From contig NZ_RPOC01000007.1 in NCBI RefSeq assembly GCF_003946915.1, forward strand, positions 62,001-126,000: 64,000 nucleotides of DNA. Reading direction: 5' to 3'. Source of the DNA: Flavobacterium ustbae (GTDB lineage: Bacteria > Bacteroidota > Bacteroidia > Flavobacteriales > Flavobacteriaceae). Under the pieces are notes generated by a model. The model searched no databases and was not told the DNA's origin. It saw only the letters and a list, made by a program, of their open reading frames with translations. The translations under genes were made by a program, and so were the position numbers. Below are positions 1 through 10,225 of this stretch, piece after piece (the first letter of the stretch is position 1; each line of letters starts with the position of its first letter).

Positions 1-366
1 TGTTAAAGCTGGAGCTGCAACTGTGTAAAATCTTGTCCATCCTCTACCTTCGTATCCGTTAACGAAAGCATTTCTTTCTGTTCCGTATCCGCAGTTTAGG
101 TAGTGAATAAAAGTTGAAGATAAAATACCCGTTGCGATACCCCAAGTACCTTGATCATCTACACCTGGTGATGAGTAAGATCCATTATGAATACCTGCAT
201 ACAATGCAGATGCAAATGCAGGCCCCGCTAAAGTAGCATCTAACTGATCTTCAGTCAATGAATTCGGATCTTTGTTTATTTCATCAAAGTCGCCTGTGCA
301 GCTTGATAAAACAGAAACTGCCATTAATGCAACTCCTAATGTTTTTATTTTAAAACTATATTTCAT
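1..366 (-). CDS. SusD/RagB-like outer-membrane lipoprotein (N-terminal part, cut by window edge)
   Basis: Surface glycan-binding partner of the SusC transporter encoded just upstream. The 122 visible codons begin at the ATG ending at 366, 16 bp after the SusC stop, so the two are probably co-transcribed and co-translated. The N-terminus has a lysine-rich start, a hydrophobic stretch and a lipobox with Cys23 (VLSSC). The acidic stretch TGDFDEINKDPN that follows is typical of the SusD-like_2 group in Flavobacterium. The later part (GTWGIATGILSSTFIHYLNC) fits the helical N-terminal region of SusD proteins. The C-terminal three quarters lie beyond the left edge. The family call is firm from sequence and position. 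The bound glycan is inferred from the neighbouring N-glycan enzymes. Confidence 0.9.
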   Translation of the reverse strand, partial: MKYSFKIKTLGVALMAVSVLSSCTGDFDEINKDPNSLTEDQLDATLAGPAFASALYAGIHNGSYSSPGVDDQGTWGIATGILSSTFIHYLNCGYGTERNAFVNGYEGRGWTRFYTVAAPALT

Positions 367-382
367 GTTGTCTTTTTTTTAA

Positions 383-3300
383 TTAAAATCCAAATTTCAC
401 ATTTACTCCATAATCTCTTGTAGAAGGAATGTTGAAAGATTCTATCCCTTGTAGGTTACCTGTACCCGCACCTGCTTCTGGATCAAAGTGTTCTGCTTTG
501 TTTAAGAAGAAGAATAAGTTTCTACCCACTAAAGAAAAGTCAATGCTTGAAAATCCTGAATCACCTAATATACGTTTTGGCAATGAATAACCAAAAACAA
601 GCTCTCTTAATCTAATGTTTGTTGCATCATAAATAAATGGCTCAGCAATAGGAGTTCTTTGTCCAATAGCAGTCCAATATTGCTCTGCATTGATGCTTGT
701 TGTATTTGGAGAATACGTACCGTTTCCGTTAGCAACAACACCATCAACAATGATTCCACCATTTCTTCCTGCAAGTGTAATATCGCTTACCCCAAGACCA
801 GCTTGTCTAGCCTGAGTGTATGAAATAACTTCACCACCAATTCGGAAATCAACTAAGAAACTTAAAGAAAAATCTTTGTATTTGAAATTGTTTTTGAAAC
901 CACCTGTCCAATCAGGGTTAAAGTTACCTGCACGAACATCAAAACCATTTGTTGCCAATGGAATACCAGCGTTATTTACGATGATGTTTCCTGAAGGATC
1001 TCTTTGGAAACCTTTAATATATAAATCTCCGTATTCACCACCCACAACAACTTTACTTCTTACCAAACGTCCTTCACCAAGAACTAATTCATCTCTTCCA
1101 TCATAAATAGATTTTACTTTAGACTTATAAGATGCGTAGTTTGCTGTAATATCCCAAGTAAAGTTTTCTGTTTGAATTGGAGTTGCTGTCAGCGTAAGCT
1201 CGATACCTTTATTTTCAATATCTCCACCGTTAACGATTGCTCTAGAATATCCAGATGGTTCAGGTGTATTGATGTAGAAAATTTGGTTATTTGTTAATGT
1301 ATTGAAATAAGTAAAATCTAAACCTAAACGGTTGTTGAAAAATCTAACATCTGCACCAAATTCTGTTGAAGAAGAAATCTCAGGCTTTAAGTTTGGATTT
1401 GCTTTTGTACTTTGGCCGTACAACATACCACCATTTCCTCCAATGTAAGAGAATCTCTGTTGTGTCTGATAAGGATCTGTATCGTTACCAACTTCAGCAT
1501 ATGAACCTCTAATTTTCGCAAAACTGATTACTTCAGGTAATGTAAACATATCTGAAAGAACCGCAGAAAGTCCGAAAGATGGGTAGAAATAATCTGTTGG
1601 CAAAGTAGAAGACCAGTCATTTCTAGCTGTTACATCTAAGAATAAATAGTTTCTGAAACCTAATTGACCAAATGCGTAAACAGAGTTGATTCTTTTTTCT
1701 GAAGCTGTAGAAGTAGATTGAATTGTCTGAACATTAGATAATGCAAAGTAGTTTCTCTTACTTAATACACCACCAGAACCTAATCCTGAACTGTTTTGTT
1801 GTAAAGCATTTGCACCAGCATTAAGTCCAACAGCAAAATCTCCAAATTTTTCATTGTAAGAAAGCAAAGCATCAACGTTTAATTCGCTAACTGTTTCATA
1901 AGATTCGCTATATGAACCCATATTACTGTTGAATGCATTTGTAGCGTATCTATTTCTTACATTTTTGTTTGTCATTTGGTCTAAACCAGCTCTACCTTGT
2001 AAACTTAATGTACTAGTCATCTGATATTTAAGAGACGCTAAACCAATAAATCTGTTTCTTTTGTCTGTACGAGCATCATCTCTTAAAGCAGACCAGAATG
2101 GGTTTCCTCCAGGAGCTCCAGTTTCGTCAAGGAAATAGTTTACTTGTCTTTGACCAGCTGCATCAAAATATTCGAAATCTTTGTAATCATTGTAAGCAAT
2201 ACTACGAGGCAATAAGTAAGCAGATGTTCCGATAGATTCTTCACCTGTTCTTAATAAGTTATCGATATCTTGAACGATGTAGTTTGTTTTTACATCTAAT
2301 GATAATTTATCAGTGATTTTGCTCGTTAATCTTAAGTTCATATTATGTCTATCCATTTGGTTTCCACCAACAATACCTTCAGCACGTGTGTTAGTATAAG
2401 AGAAATAACCCTGAGCTTTTTCGTTACCAGCAGTAACTGTCAAAGTATTAGCTAAGTTATAGCCCGTTTTATAGAAATCAATAACGTTGTTTGGCTGTGG
2501 AGCATAGCTTTGTGTTGCTGGTCCAGTATAATTTGGGTTACGAACCAACTGCCAAGCAGAAACCTGACGTCCGTCTAAAGGTGCTCCCCAACTTGAACTT
2601 GAATTAGAAATATAATTTCCGCTTGTACCTTGACCGTACTCGTTTTGTAAGTTCATCAAATTATAAGCAGAAGACGCCATAAAGTTAGATGATAACGAAA
2701 CAGTAGTTTTTCCAGATTTTCCAGATTTTGTTGTAATTACAATTACACCGTTTGATGCTCTAGAACCGTAAAGAGCTGCAGCAGATGGTCCTTTAAGAAC
2801 TGTCATCGAAGCAATATCTTCTGGATTAATGTTTGAGATACCATCAGGTTGTGTAGTTCCTCCTGTATCAATATCAGGATTAGTTGTTGTTGTACCATTA
2901 CTAATTGGCACACCATCTACTACATAAAGAGGCTGGTTGTTTCCGTTAAGAGATCTGTTACCTCTTAAAGTAATTCTAGAAGAAGAACCAACACCATTTG
3001 AAGTCGTAGAGAAATTAAGACCTGCAACTTTACCAGAAAGTGAGTTAGCAACGTTTAATGATCTTGCTTCCGAAAGTTCGTCTACAGAAACGTTTTGTGC
3101 AGAATACGTAATTGCTTTTTTCTCTCTCTTAATACCAAGAGCAGTAACAACTACTTCTCCTAACTGCTGTGTGTCTGCACCTAAAGCTACGTTAATTGTA
3201 GTTTGAGATCCAACAGCTACTTCTTTTGTAGCAGATCCTACATAAGTAAAAACTAAAACTGCTGATTGATTTGGAACCACAATCGCATACTTACCGTCAA

Positions 3301-3469
3301 AATCGGTTGAAGCACTTGTTTTAGTTCCTTTAACAATAATATTTGCTCCAGGAATTGGAATTCCGCTTTGAGCATCTGTTATCGTTCCTTTTACTGTGGT
3401 TTGCGCTTCTAGGTTTTGAAAACCAAAAAGGCATATGACCAACAGTAATTTTAGTACGCTTTTAATCAT
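383..3469 (-). CDS. SusC/RagA-family TonB-dependent outer-membrane transporter
   Basis: Imports oligosaccharides across the outer membrane using TonB energy. At 1028 aa it has the usual length. A signal peptide ends near LEAQ (residue 23). A carboxypeptidase-regulatory-like beta-sandwich (about 24-110) begins TTVKGTITDAQSGIPIPGAN. The plug domain (about 115-250) carries the SusC signatures SLSGKVAGL, LYVVDGVPI and SAAALYGSRASNGVIVI. The remainder is the beta-barrel, ending in NVKFGF with a terminal aromatic. It lies after the GH3 gene and a terminator, so it may have its own promoter in the 263-bp gap, which contains a LacI-like palindrome. Paired with the SusD-like gene downstream. The substrate is inferred from context to be an N-glycan fragment. 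Confidence 0.96.
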   Translation of the reverse strand: MIKSVLKLLLVICLFGFQNLEAQTTVKGTITDAQSGIPIPGANIIVKGTKTSASTDFDGKYAIVVPNQSAVLVFTYVGSATKEVAVGSQTTINVALGADTQQLGEVVVTALGIKREKKAITYSAQNVSVDELSEARSLNVANSLSGKVAGLNFSTTSNGVGSSSRITLRGNRSLNGNNQPLYVVDGVPISNGTTTTNPDIDTGGTTQPDGISNINPEDIASMTVLKGPSAAALYGSRASNGVIVITTKSGKSGKTTVSLSSNFMASSAYNLMNLQNEYGQGTSGNYISNSSSSWGAPLDGRQVSAWQLVRNPNYTGPATQSYAPQPNNVIDFYKTGYNLANTLTVTAGNEKAQGYFSYTNTRAEGIVGGNQMDRHNMNLRLTSKITDKLSLDVKTNYIVQDIDNLLRTGEESIGTSAYLLPRSIAYNDYKDFEYFDAAGQRQVNYFLDETGAPGGNPFWSALRDDARTDKRNRFIGLASLKYQMTSTLSLQGRAGLDQMTNKNVRNRYATNAFNSNMGSYSESYETVSELNVDALLSYNEKFGDFAVGLNAGANALQQNSSGLGSGGVLSKRNYFALSNVQTIQSTSTASEKRINSVYAFGQLGFRNYLFLDVTARNDWSSTLPTDYFYPSFGLSAVLSDMFTLPEVISFAKIRGSYAEVGNDTDPYQTQQRFSYIGGNGGMLYGQSTKANPNLKPEISSSTEFGADVRFFNNRLGLDFTYFNTLTNNQIFYINTPEPSGYSRAIVNGGDIENKGIELTLTATPIQTENFTWDITANYASYKSKVKSIYDGRDELVLGEGRLVRSKVVVGGEYGDLYIKGFQRDPSGNIIVNNAGIPLATNGFDVRAGNFNPDWTGGFKNNFKYKDFSLSFLVDFRIGGEVISYTQARQAGLGVSDITLAGRNGGIIVDGVVANGNGTYSPNTTSINAEQYWTAIGQRTPIAEPFIYDATNIRLRELVFGYSLPKRILGDSGFSSIDFSLVGRNLFFFLNKAEHFDPEAGAGTGNLQGIESFNIPSTRDYGVNVKFGF

Positions 3470-3592
3470 ATTAGTTGTTTTTTTAGAGTTAATAACATGT
3501 TAAACTTAAGAATACATTTTGTTAACGAATCATAATTTCGACAAATGACAATTTTGAAAAGGTGTTGGTGAATCTTTAGTCCAAAAATGAAA

Positions 3593-3604
3593 GAAAACGT
3601 TTTC
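3593..3604. promoter_or_regulatory. LacI-type palindrome upstream of susC
   Basis: The perfect 12-bp palindrome GAAAACGTTTTC sits about 125 bp upstream of the susC start, inside AT-rich flanks. Its centre AACGTT with flanking A/T runs resembles operators of LacI/GalR-family repressors. I found no convincing flavobacterial TAnnTTTG promoter box near it and no LacI-type gene in this window. The role is therefore an inference from shape and position. Confidence 0.35.
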
Positions 3605-3698
3605 ATTTGTAATCCTAGTCTTGTTTATTTACAAGACCTAAACCCCAAATAATTTAGAGATTTAAGCCTTTTATGATTGTATTCATTTTTTTAAAGCA

Positions 3699-3725
3699 AA
3701 AACGCCGAAATATCTTCGGCGTTTT
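3699..3725 (-). terminator. Rho-independent terminator after the GH3 gene
   Basis: An 11-bp perfect stem (AAAACGCCGAA / TTCGGCGTTTT) closes a 5-base loop, 8 bp after the stop codon of the GH3 gene on the minus strand, and is followed by a T-rich stretch. It separates the hydrolase operon from susCD. The A and T runs on both sides mean it could also work in the other direction. Confidence 0.8.
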
Positions 3726-3732
3726 CGGGTTT

Positions 3733-6393
3733 TTAGTTCAAAACCTTGAATTTTAATTTTAACAAATCGACCGAATTTCCGCCGACCATAACTTCGAAAT
3801 CTCCAGGCTCTACAACTTCCTTCATTTCTCTGTTCCAGAGAGATAGCTCATCCTTTGTAAGTGTAAAATCGACACGTTTGGTTTCTCCTTTTTTAATGAA
3901 TACCCTTTTGAAACCTTTTAATGTTTTTTCTGGAGTTGTAACCGTGCTGTAAACATCATTTACATAAAGCTGAACAACTTCGTCTCCATCAAAATTTCCA
4001 ACGTTTTTCACATCAACGCTAACTTTCAATTCGCCGTCTTTTTTAATTTCAGTCGAGCTGATAGCCATATTCGAATATTCAAACTTCGTATAGCTTAATC
4101 CGAAACCGAAATTGAATAACGGATTTTCGCTCTCTGCAACGTATCTGTGAATTGCAGAAGGTTTTTGGTTATAATATATAGGTAACTGCCCAACCGATTT
4201 CGGAACCGTAATTGGCAATCTTCCCGCTGGATTGTAATCTCCGAACAAAACATCGGCAACAGCTCTTCCTCCAAATTCTCCAGGGAACCATCCTTCAATA
4301 ATTGCTGGAATATTATCTGCAATCCAGTTGGTAGACAACGGACGACCGTTTAATAGCACACAAACTACCGGAGTTCCTGTTTTCTGAATCGCTTCAATCA
4401 ATTCCTGCTGTATTCCGTGTAAATTCAAGTCGGCAACATCTCGGTTTTCTTCTACTAATTCGTTTGATTCTCCTAAAACTACAATCGCAACATCAGCTTT
4501 TTTAGCGGCTTCAATCGCTGGCTGCATGTTTACTTTTTCTAAGTTCCAACGCAAGTGCGCTCTGGCTCCCCAGCCTCCTTCCCACATCTCGATGCGGACT
4601 TTGTATTTCTTTCCTGCTTCAATATTTTTTGGAGTTGTAACAATGCTTGTTGCTCCTTTTGTCCAGTTGTCAACAACCAATACATCGTCAACCCACATTC
4701 TTATTCCGTCATCAGAACTTAAACCTAACCAACCATCAAATGATTTATCTGATTGAATATAACCTGTCCAACGAATAGAGAAATCATCTACATTAACACC
4801 ATCACCAGGCGCCCAAGGCCAGTCAAACTCTAATTGGCTGTCAATACGCGTTAAAGCTGGAGTTCCTTCAAGATTTCTGTTATTGAAATATTCTCCTTTT
4901 AATCCGTTTTGAGACCCATCTGCAAGAAATAAATATTTTGATGGAATAGCCTGACCTTTTACAATCAGCGGTACGCCTTCTTCGTAAACTACATTTGCTG
5001 TTTTTCCAACGATTTGCTGAATACCTTCGAAAACGGTTGTTCCAACACTATTTTTAGGAGAATAACCTCCCAATCTTGAAGCATTTGCATTTGGTCCGAT
5101 AACCGCAATATTTTTAAGGTCTTTTTTTAATGGAAGAAGGTTGTTTTCATTCTTCAATAAAATCATCGATTTTTGAGCAGCTTCTAAAGCAACTGCTTGA
5201 TTTTCTTTGGTATGAAAACGTTCTTTAATCAGATTTTTATCTGTAAACGGATTTTCAAATAATCCTAATAAGAATTTCAAACGTAAAACGCCACCCGCAG
5301 CACGATTGATGTTTTCTTCCGTTAATTTTTTCTCATTAACCAATTCAATAATCGTGTTTTGCCAGAATTCGTTTGAAAAATCGTAAAACTGCATATCAAC
5401 ACCAGAAGAAACCGCTTCTCTAATAGCATCTTTTGGAGAATCTGCCACTTTGTGAGTCGTTTGGATGTATTTAATAGCTCCTAAATCTGAAACTACAATT
5501 CCTTTAAAACCCCATTCTTTTCTTAAAACATCAGTCAATAACCAATGATTTGCCGCACATGGAATTCCGTCTAACTCAGAATACGCACACATTGTTCCCA
5601 ATGCACCGCCTTTTGTAAACGCTTTTCTAAAAGAAGGTAAATGATCTTCACGAGCTGAACGTTCTCCTACTAAAATTGGAGAAGAATTTCCTCCCGCTTG
5701 TGGAATACCGTGAACTGCAAAGTGTTTAGGCTCCGCAATAATCGAACGATCCGATTTTAAATCGTCTCCTTGCAAACCTTTAATAAAAGCCAAACCAATT
5801 TCGCTGTTCAAGAAAGCATCTTCACCAAAAGTTTCCGCAACACGCCCCCATCTTGGCTCGCGTCCTAAATCTAAATTTGGGCCAAAACCAAAATGAACGC
5901 CATGAGCACGTGCTTCCATACCGATTACTTTACCCACTTTATCTAAAACGTTAACATCCCAAGTTGCTCCAAGTCCGATATTCATTGGGAAAGCTGTACT
6001 TCCTTCGTCTAAATATCCGTGAAGCATTTCACACATAATCAACGCTGGAATTCCCCAACGGTTTCCTTTTATTACATTGGTCTGCAAATCGTTAATCATT
6101 TTCGCTGAACGCGGATAAAGGTCATGAATCGCTCCAATACCTAATTTTCCGATTTTCTCAGCCGATTTACCTTTCGCAAAATCTTCTTTTTCTTTAAAAA
6201 AATCTCCTCTGTACATATCCATCTGACGCACTTTTTCTTCAAGTGTCATACGGCTTAACAAGTCTTGCACTCTCTCTTCTACCGGCAGTTTGGCATCCTG
6301 GTACGGATACTTTTTCTGGGCATGGCTTTGGTTAAAAAAGCCAACAGCCATTACAAAAATAATGGCTGTTTTTCTCATTCTTAATTGTAACAT
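3733..6393 (-). CDS. GH3 beta-glycosidase with PA14 insert (beta-glucosidase/beta-xylosidase type)
   Basis: Exported retaining beta-glycosidase of 886 aa. A signal peptide (AIIFVMAVGFFNQSHAQ) is followed by the GH3 TIM barrel (about 30-370) with KHFAVHG (223-229) and the nucleophile motif VSDLGAI, Asp303. A GH3 C-terminal alpha/beta domain follows. It is interrupted by a PA14 domain (about 485-640, with SSDDGIRMWVDD), then a fibronectin-III-like end. A second ATG five codons in (6378) gives a cleaner signal peptide. GH3 enzymes with PA14 include beta-glucosidases and beta-xylosidases. Among N-glycan enzymes the beta-1,2-xylose of plant core glycans is a plausible target, but that is inference. 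It lies 13 bp after the GH92 gene and ends at a terminator. Confidence 0.9.
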   Translation of the reverse strand: MLQLRMRKTAIIFVMAVGFFNQSHAQKKYPYQDAKLPVEERVQDLLSRMTLEEKVRQMDMYRGDFFKEKEDFAKGKSAEKIGKLGIGAIHDLYPRSAKMINDLQTNVIKGNRWGIPALIMCEMLHGYLDEGSTAFPMNIGLGATWDVNVLDKVGKVIGMEARAHGVHFGFGPNLDLGREPRWGRVAETFGEDAFLNSEIGLAFIKGLQGDDLKSDRSIIAEPKHFAVHGIPQAGGNSSPILVGERSAREDHLPSFRKAFTKGGALGTMCAYSELDGIPCAANHWLLTDVLRKEWGFKGIVVSDLGAIKYIQTTHKVADSPKDAIREAVSSGVDMQFYDFSNEFWQNTIIELVNEKKLTEENINRAAGGVLRLKFLLGLFENPFTDKNLIKERFHTKENQAVALEAAQKSMILLKNENNLLPLKKDLKNIAVIGPNANASRLGGYSPKNSVGTTVFEGIQQIVGKTANVVYEEGVPLIVKGQAIPSKYLFLADGSQNGLKGEYFNNRNLEGTPALTRIDSQLEFDWPWAPGDGVNVDDFSIRWTGYIQSDKSFDGWLGLSSDDGIRMWVDDVLVVDNWTKGATSIVTTPKNIEAGKKYKVRIEMWEGGWGARAHLRWNLEKVNMQPAIEAAKKADVAIVVLGESNELVEENRDVADLNLHGIQQELIEAIQKTGTPVVCVLLNGRPLSTNWIADNIPAIIEGWFPGEFGGRAVADVLFGDYNPAGRLPITVPKSVGQLPIYYNQKPSAIHRYVAESENPLFNFGFGLSYTKFEYSNMAISSTEIKKDGELKVSVDVKNVGNFDGDEVVQLYVNDVYSTVTTPEKTLKGFKRVFIKKGETKRVDFTLTKDELSLWNREMKEVVEPGDFEVMVGGNSVDLLKLKFKVLN

Positions 6394-6406
6394 AGTTGTG
6401 TGTATT

Positions 6407-8659
6407 TTAATTTTGAATCACTTTAAGCTTTGTTCCATTCACAAAATCATTGTGCGAAATAAAAAAGCTATTAAGTGTTTTTCCTTTTAGCTCAATCGAA
6501 TTGATTTTCCCATCATTATTGATTTGTCTTTCAATTACAATGCTTTCTTTATTATAATATCTTGGATCTAATTTAATCGTCACTCTATGAAACATTGGCG
6601 CTGTAATGGTGTAAATTGGATCTCCAGGCGATATTGGATAAATTCCCATCATCGAATACACTAGCCAAGCCGACATCGTTCCCGTGTCATCATTTCCTGG
6701 CAATCCTTTTGGTTCATTTTTAAAATGTTCGCGAACCAATCTTTTTACATGTTCCTGAGCTTTGTATTCTTCCCCTTTCACATAATTAAATAAATACGGA
6801 TTGGCAATATCTGGCTCATTTGCCATATCAAATTGTTTGGTGTCGAAGATTTTCTGCAATTGTGCCGAAAATGCTTGATCGCCGCCCATTAATTTCTTTA
6901 ATCCGATGATATCGTGAGGAACCATGAAATTATATTGCCACGCATTTCCTTCGATAAAACCAACATTTTCTTCAAAATTGGCTCCAGAAGCAGGATCAAA
7001 AGGCTCGTACCAATCTCCTTTTGCAGTTCTTGGACGTAGCAAATTCAAATCCTTATCAAATAATTTTCTATACGATAACGAACGGTTTTTAAAACGTTTT
7101 ACATTGTCTTTGTCCCCAAATTCGTTGGCCATAAGCGAAATAGCGTAATCTGAAATATTGTATTCCTGAGTTGTTGAAACCGGACCTTTATTATCTGTCG
7201 TTACATATCCTTTTTTGATATAATCTTTCAATCCCGGACGAAGCGGATTATGTTCAACCTGATCTGCGCCTTTCAGCATTGCGTAATACGCTTTATTGAC
7301 ATCATAATCGCGAATTCCTTTTAAGTAAGTATCTGTAATTACAATACTTGCAGGATCGCCAACCATAGTAAAAGTTTCTGTCGAATTCAATTCCCATTTG
7401 GGCAACCAGCCGTTTTCATCAAACATGCTCAGCATGCTTTTTACCATATCAGATTGCTGCTTTGGATACACCAAAGACATCAGCTGGTGCACATTTCGGT
7501 ACGTATCCCATAAAGAAAATACGGTATAACGTGTGCCATCGGTTTTACCAATCTTACTTCTTTTGATTACTGGATATTCTCCGTTAATATCATTTAAAAT
7601 ATTGGGGTGAATTAAAGTGTGATACAAGGCCGTATAGAAAATCGTATTATCATCTTTTGAACCGCCTTCGACCAAAATTTTAGATAATTCTTCGTTCCAT
7701 TCGTTGTAGGTTTCTTTGTAAATGGCATCAAAAGTTCTGTTACCCACTTCTTTTGCTAAGTTTTCACGGGCATTTTCGATACTTACGTACGAAATTCCAA
7801 TCTTCACTTCAACCGTTTCTTGTTTATCGAATTTATAAGTAAAATAAGTTCCAATACTATCACCTACAACGGTTTTGATTGTATTTTGCATCATTCTCGC
7901 TTTTCCATTGTAACCCATCCATTGTGCTTCAACTCCGTTATATTTTGCAGGTTTTTTCCAAACTCCAAATTTATCGGCAGGTTTAGAAAATTGAGCCACA
8001 AAATAAACTGGATAAGAATCTTCTGGGCTGTTGTAGCAAAACGAACCAACCGAACGCATTCCTTCAATTTCTGTTGGCGATACCACTTTTACCATAGCAC
8101 CTTCTTCATTTGTTAAACCTAAACCAAGATTTAACAGAATGTTAGACTGCCCTTTCGGGAAAGTGAATCGGCTTATTCCAACTCGTTTTGAAGCCGTAAA
8201 TTCGCCTTTTACTTTATACTTGTCTATGTTTACGCTATAATAAGCCGCTTTTGCAACTTCATTAGAATAAGTAGAACCGTATTTTAAATGATCGATTTCT
8301 ACTGCTCCCGTCGTCGGCATCAATAAAATAACGCCCAATTCTGGACAGCCAACACCGCTCAAATTCACCTGACTAAATCCTGTCAAAAAGGTATTTTCAT
8401 TCACATACGGATTCGAAAGCCACTGGCTGTCTTTTTCCATCGGAGTACCTTTTATTCCCGCCACATTAAACGGACTAATGCTTGCCATTCCGCGCGGTGC
8501 AATTGGTCCAGGAAATGCCGCTCCATAATTGGAAGTTCCAATAAGCGGATTGACAAAATCGGCAGGCTCCTGTGCCAAAATAGTGATGCTAAAAAACAGC
8601 ATGTACAAAATACATGCTGTTTTGAATTTATTATTTTTATTTAAAACCATAGGCTTCAT
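6407..8659 (-). CDS. GH92 exo-alpha-mannosidase
   Basis: Calcium-dependent inverting alpha-mannosidase family acting on N-glycan mannose. The protein is 750 aa with a type I signal peptide (ACILYMLFFSITILAQ). The mature part starts DFVNPLIGTSNYGAAFPGP, the usual GH92 opening. It also has the hallmark region GNDDTGTMSAWLVYSMMGIYP near residue 650 and SLWDTYRNVHQL in the (alpha/alpha)6 domain. It starts 2 bp after the GH29 stop, so the two are translationally linked. A second ATG at codon 4 (8650) is an alternative start. The linkage it cuts cannot be told from sequence alone. Having two GH92 enzymes in one locus usually means different alpha-mannosidic bonds are covered. Confidence 0.95.
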   Translation of the reverse strand: MKPMVLNKNNKFKTACILYMLFFSITILAQEPADFVNPLIGTSNYGAAFPGPIAPRGMASISPFNVAGIKGTPMEKDSQWLSNPYVNENTFLTGFSQVNLSGVGCPELGVILLMPTTGAVEIDHLKYGSTYSNEVAKAAYYSVNIDKYKVKGEFTASKRVGISRFTFPKGQSNILLNLGLGLTNEEGAMVKVVSPTEIEGMRSVGSFCYNSPEDSYPVYFVAQFSKPADKFGVWKKPAKYNGVEAQWMGYNGKARMMQNTIKTVVGDSIGTYFTYKFDKQETVEVKIGISYVSIENARENLAKEVGNRTFDAIYKETYNEWNEELSKILVEGGSKDDNTIFYTALYHTLIHPNILNDINGEYPVIKRSKIGKTDGTRYTVFSLWDTYRNVHQLMSLVYPKQQSDMVKSMLSMFDENGWLPKWELNSTETFTMVGDPASIVITDTYLKGIRDYDVNKAYYAMLKGADQVEHNPLRPGLKDYIKKGYVTTDNKGPVSTTQEYNISDYAISLMANEFGDKDNVKRFKNRSLSYRKLFDKDLNLLRPRTAKGDWYEPFDPASGANFEENVGFIEGNAWQYNFMVPHDIIGLKKLMGGDQAFSAQLQKIFDTKQFDMANEPDIANPYLFNYVKGEEYKAQEHVKRLVREHFKNEPKGLPGNDDTGTMSAWLVYSMMGIYPISPGDPIYTITAPMFHRVTIKLDPRYYNKESIVIERQINNDGKINSIELKGKTLNSFFISHNDFVNGTKLKVIQN

Positions 8660-8661
8660 TC

Positions 8662-10146
8662 TTATCTGTTAATCGCTTCGATTTTTAAAGTCCAAGCTTC
8701 TTTTGCAGGAAGATTGTTTCTTAAACTTTCTGGAATAGTAACGGTAAATCCGTTATCTGATTTTACCCATTTCAATGAAGTTTTAGAACCTAACATTGTA
8801 ATTTTCGTTCCTTTTTTAGGGCTGATTGCTTTTACTGTAACTGTTGCAGGAATTTTGTCTTCTCCTTCTTTAGCTAAATAAAAGGCAAATACATTACCCG
8901 CTTTATTTTGTGTAAAACAAATGTTTTCTTCTTTGTAAGGCTCGATTGGTTTGGTGTTGTAAATCGCTGTACTGTTTACTTTCATCCAATCACCATAAGC
9001 TTGTAACAAATCGTAAGCGCCTTTATCCCACTCTCCTTCTGGACTTGGAGCAACGTTTAACAATAAGTTTCCGCCTTTAGCTACGATATCAATTAACATA
9101 TGGATACCTTGTCTTCCAGTCATATATTCTGCACCTGGAGAATACGACCATCCGCCACCAGCTGGAATACAAGATTCCCAAGGATAAGGCAATGTTTTAG
9201 CAGGAACACGCCCTTCTGGCGTTAAGTAGTTTTGGTTTTTGCCGTGAACTGCTCTATCCACAACAATTAAACCTGGTTGTTTCTGACGTGCTTTTACAAC
9301 CAATTCATCCATTTTAGGATCTTGGTCAACCACTCTATGTTTGATGAAACCGTTTTTAGATTCGTTTTCTGCAAACTTCTCATCGTAGTTTTCTTTGATG
9401 TTTACTTGGTCTCTTTTACGAACCCATCCTCCGTCTAACCAAAGGATATCTACTTTTCCGTAGTTCGTTAAGATTTCTAGGATTTGGTTGTGGGTAAAAT
9501 CAACATATTTCTGCCATTTTTCTGGGTATAATGACGGATCGTAGTTTACGTTTCTATCAAATGGTGGAAAGTATGGATCCCAGTAGTTTTCGTTATGCCA
9601 GTCTGGTTTAGAGAAATAAGCTCCTGTTGAAATTCCTTCTCCTCTAAAAGAGTTAAAAATTTCTTTTAAAACGTCTGCTTTTGGATTTGTATGGAAAGGA
9701 ACGTCTTTACTTGTAATCTTATAATCAGAATATTTAGTATCGTACATATTGAATCCGTCATGGTGTTTTGTAGTGAAAACCATGTATTTCATACCCGCAT
9801 ATTTAGCTGCTTTAGCCCATTTTGCAGGATCAAATTTTACCGGATTAAAAGTTTTTCTCAAACCTTCATAATCTGCAATATATTGATTGTAATTAGCAGG
9901 ATTGCTTCCTTTTTTACGTTCACACCATCCGTAATCTTCTGGACAAATAGACCACGATTCTACAATACCCCACTGGCTGTAAGTTCCCCAGTGCATTAGC
10001 AAACCAAATTTTTTGCCTTGCCATTCATCTAAGTTTTTCAATACTAAAGGGTCAGTTTCTGGTACGTATCTTTCATCTTCATATATCGCCTGCGCGAATA
10101 GCTGAGCTGAAAATAAAAGGGCGATAATGAATATTCCTCTTTTCAT
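8662..10146 (-). CDS. GH29 alpha-L-fucosidase
   Basis: Retaining exo-alpha-L-fucosidase, 494 aa, exported by a signal peptide ending at about FAQA (residue 20). The TIM barrel shows KFGLLMHWGTYS (46-57), the sugar-binding KHHDGF (127-132) and the nucleophile in DILWLDGGW, Asp238. A small beta-sandwich C-terminal domain follows. SWSICPEDYGWCERKK in the N-terminal part is seen in the GH29 group annotated from Bacteroidota. In this locus it would remove core or antennary fucose, with core alpha-1,3-fucose being typical of plant glycans; that assignment is inference. It is the first gene after the 267-bp gap that holds a palindromic element. Confidence 0.93.
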   Translation of the reverse strand: MKRGIFIIALLFSAQLFAQAIYEDERYVPETDPLVLKNLDEWQGKKFGLLMHWGTYSQWGIVESWSICPEDYGWCERKKGSNPANYNQYIADYEGLRKTFNPVKFDPAKWAKAAKYAGMKYMVFTTKHHDGFNMYDTKYSDYKITSKDVPFHTNPKADVLKEIFNSFRGEGISTGAYFSKPDWHNENYWDPYFPPFDRNVNYDPSLYPEKWQKYVDFTHNQILEILTNYGKVDILWLDGGWVRKRDQVNIKENYDEKFAENESKNGFIKHRVVDQDPKMDELVVKARQKQPGLIVVDRAVHGKNQNYLTPEGRVPAKTLPYPWESCIPAGGGWSYSPGAEYMTGRQGIHMLIDIVAKGGNLLLNVAPSPEGEWDKGAYDLLQAYGDWMKVNSTAIYNTKPIEPYKEENICFTQNKAGNVFAFYLAKEGEDKIPATVTVKAISPKKGTKITMLGSKTSLKWVKSDNGFTVTIPESLRNNLPAKEAWTLKIEAINR

Positions 10147-10225
10147 CTTTAATCTATTTTATTGTGTTATTATTTTTATTTTTTGGTTTAATATGTAATC
10201 TTAACTTGTTGAGCGAAATTATTTT

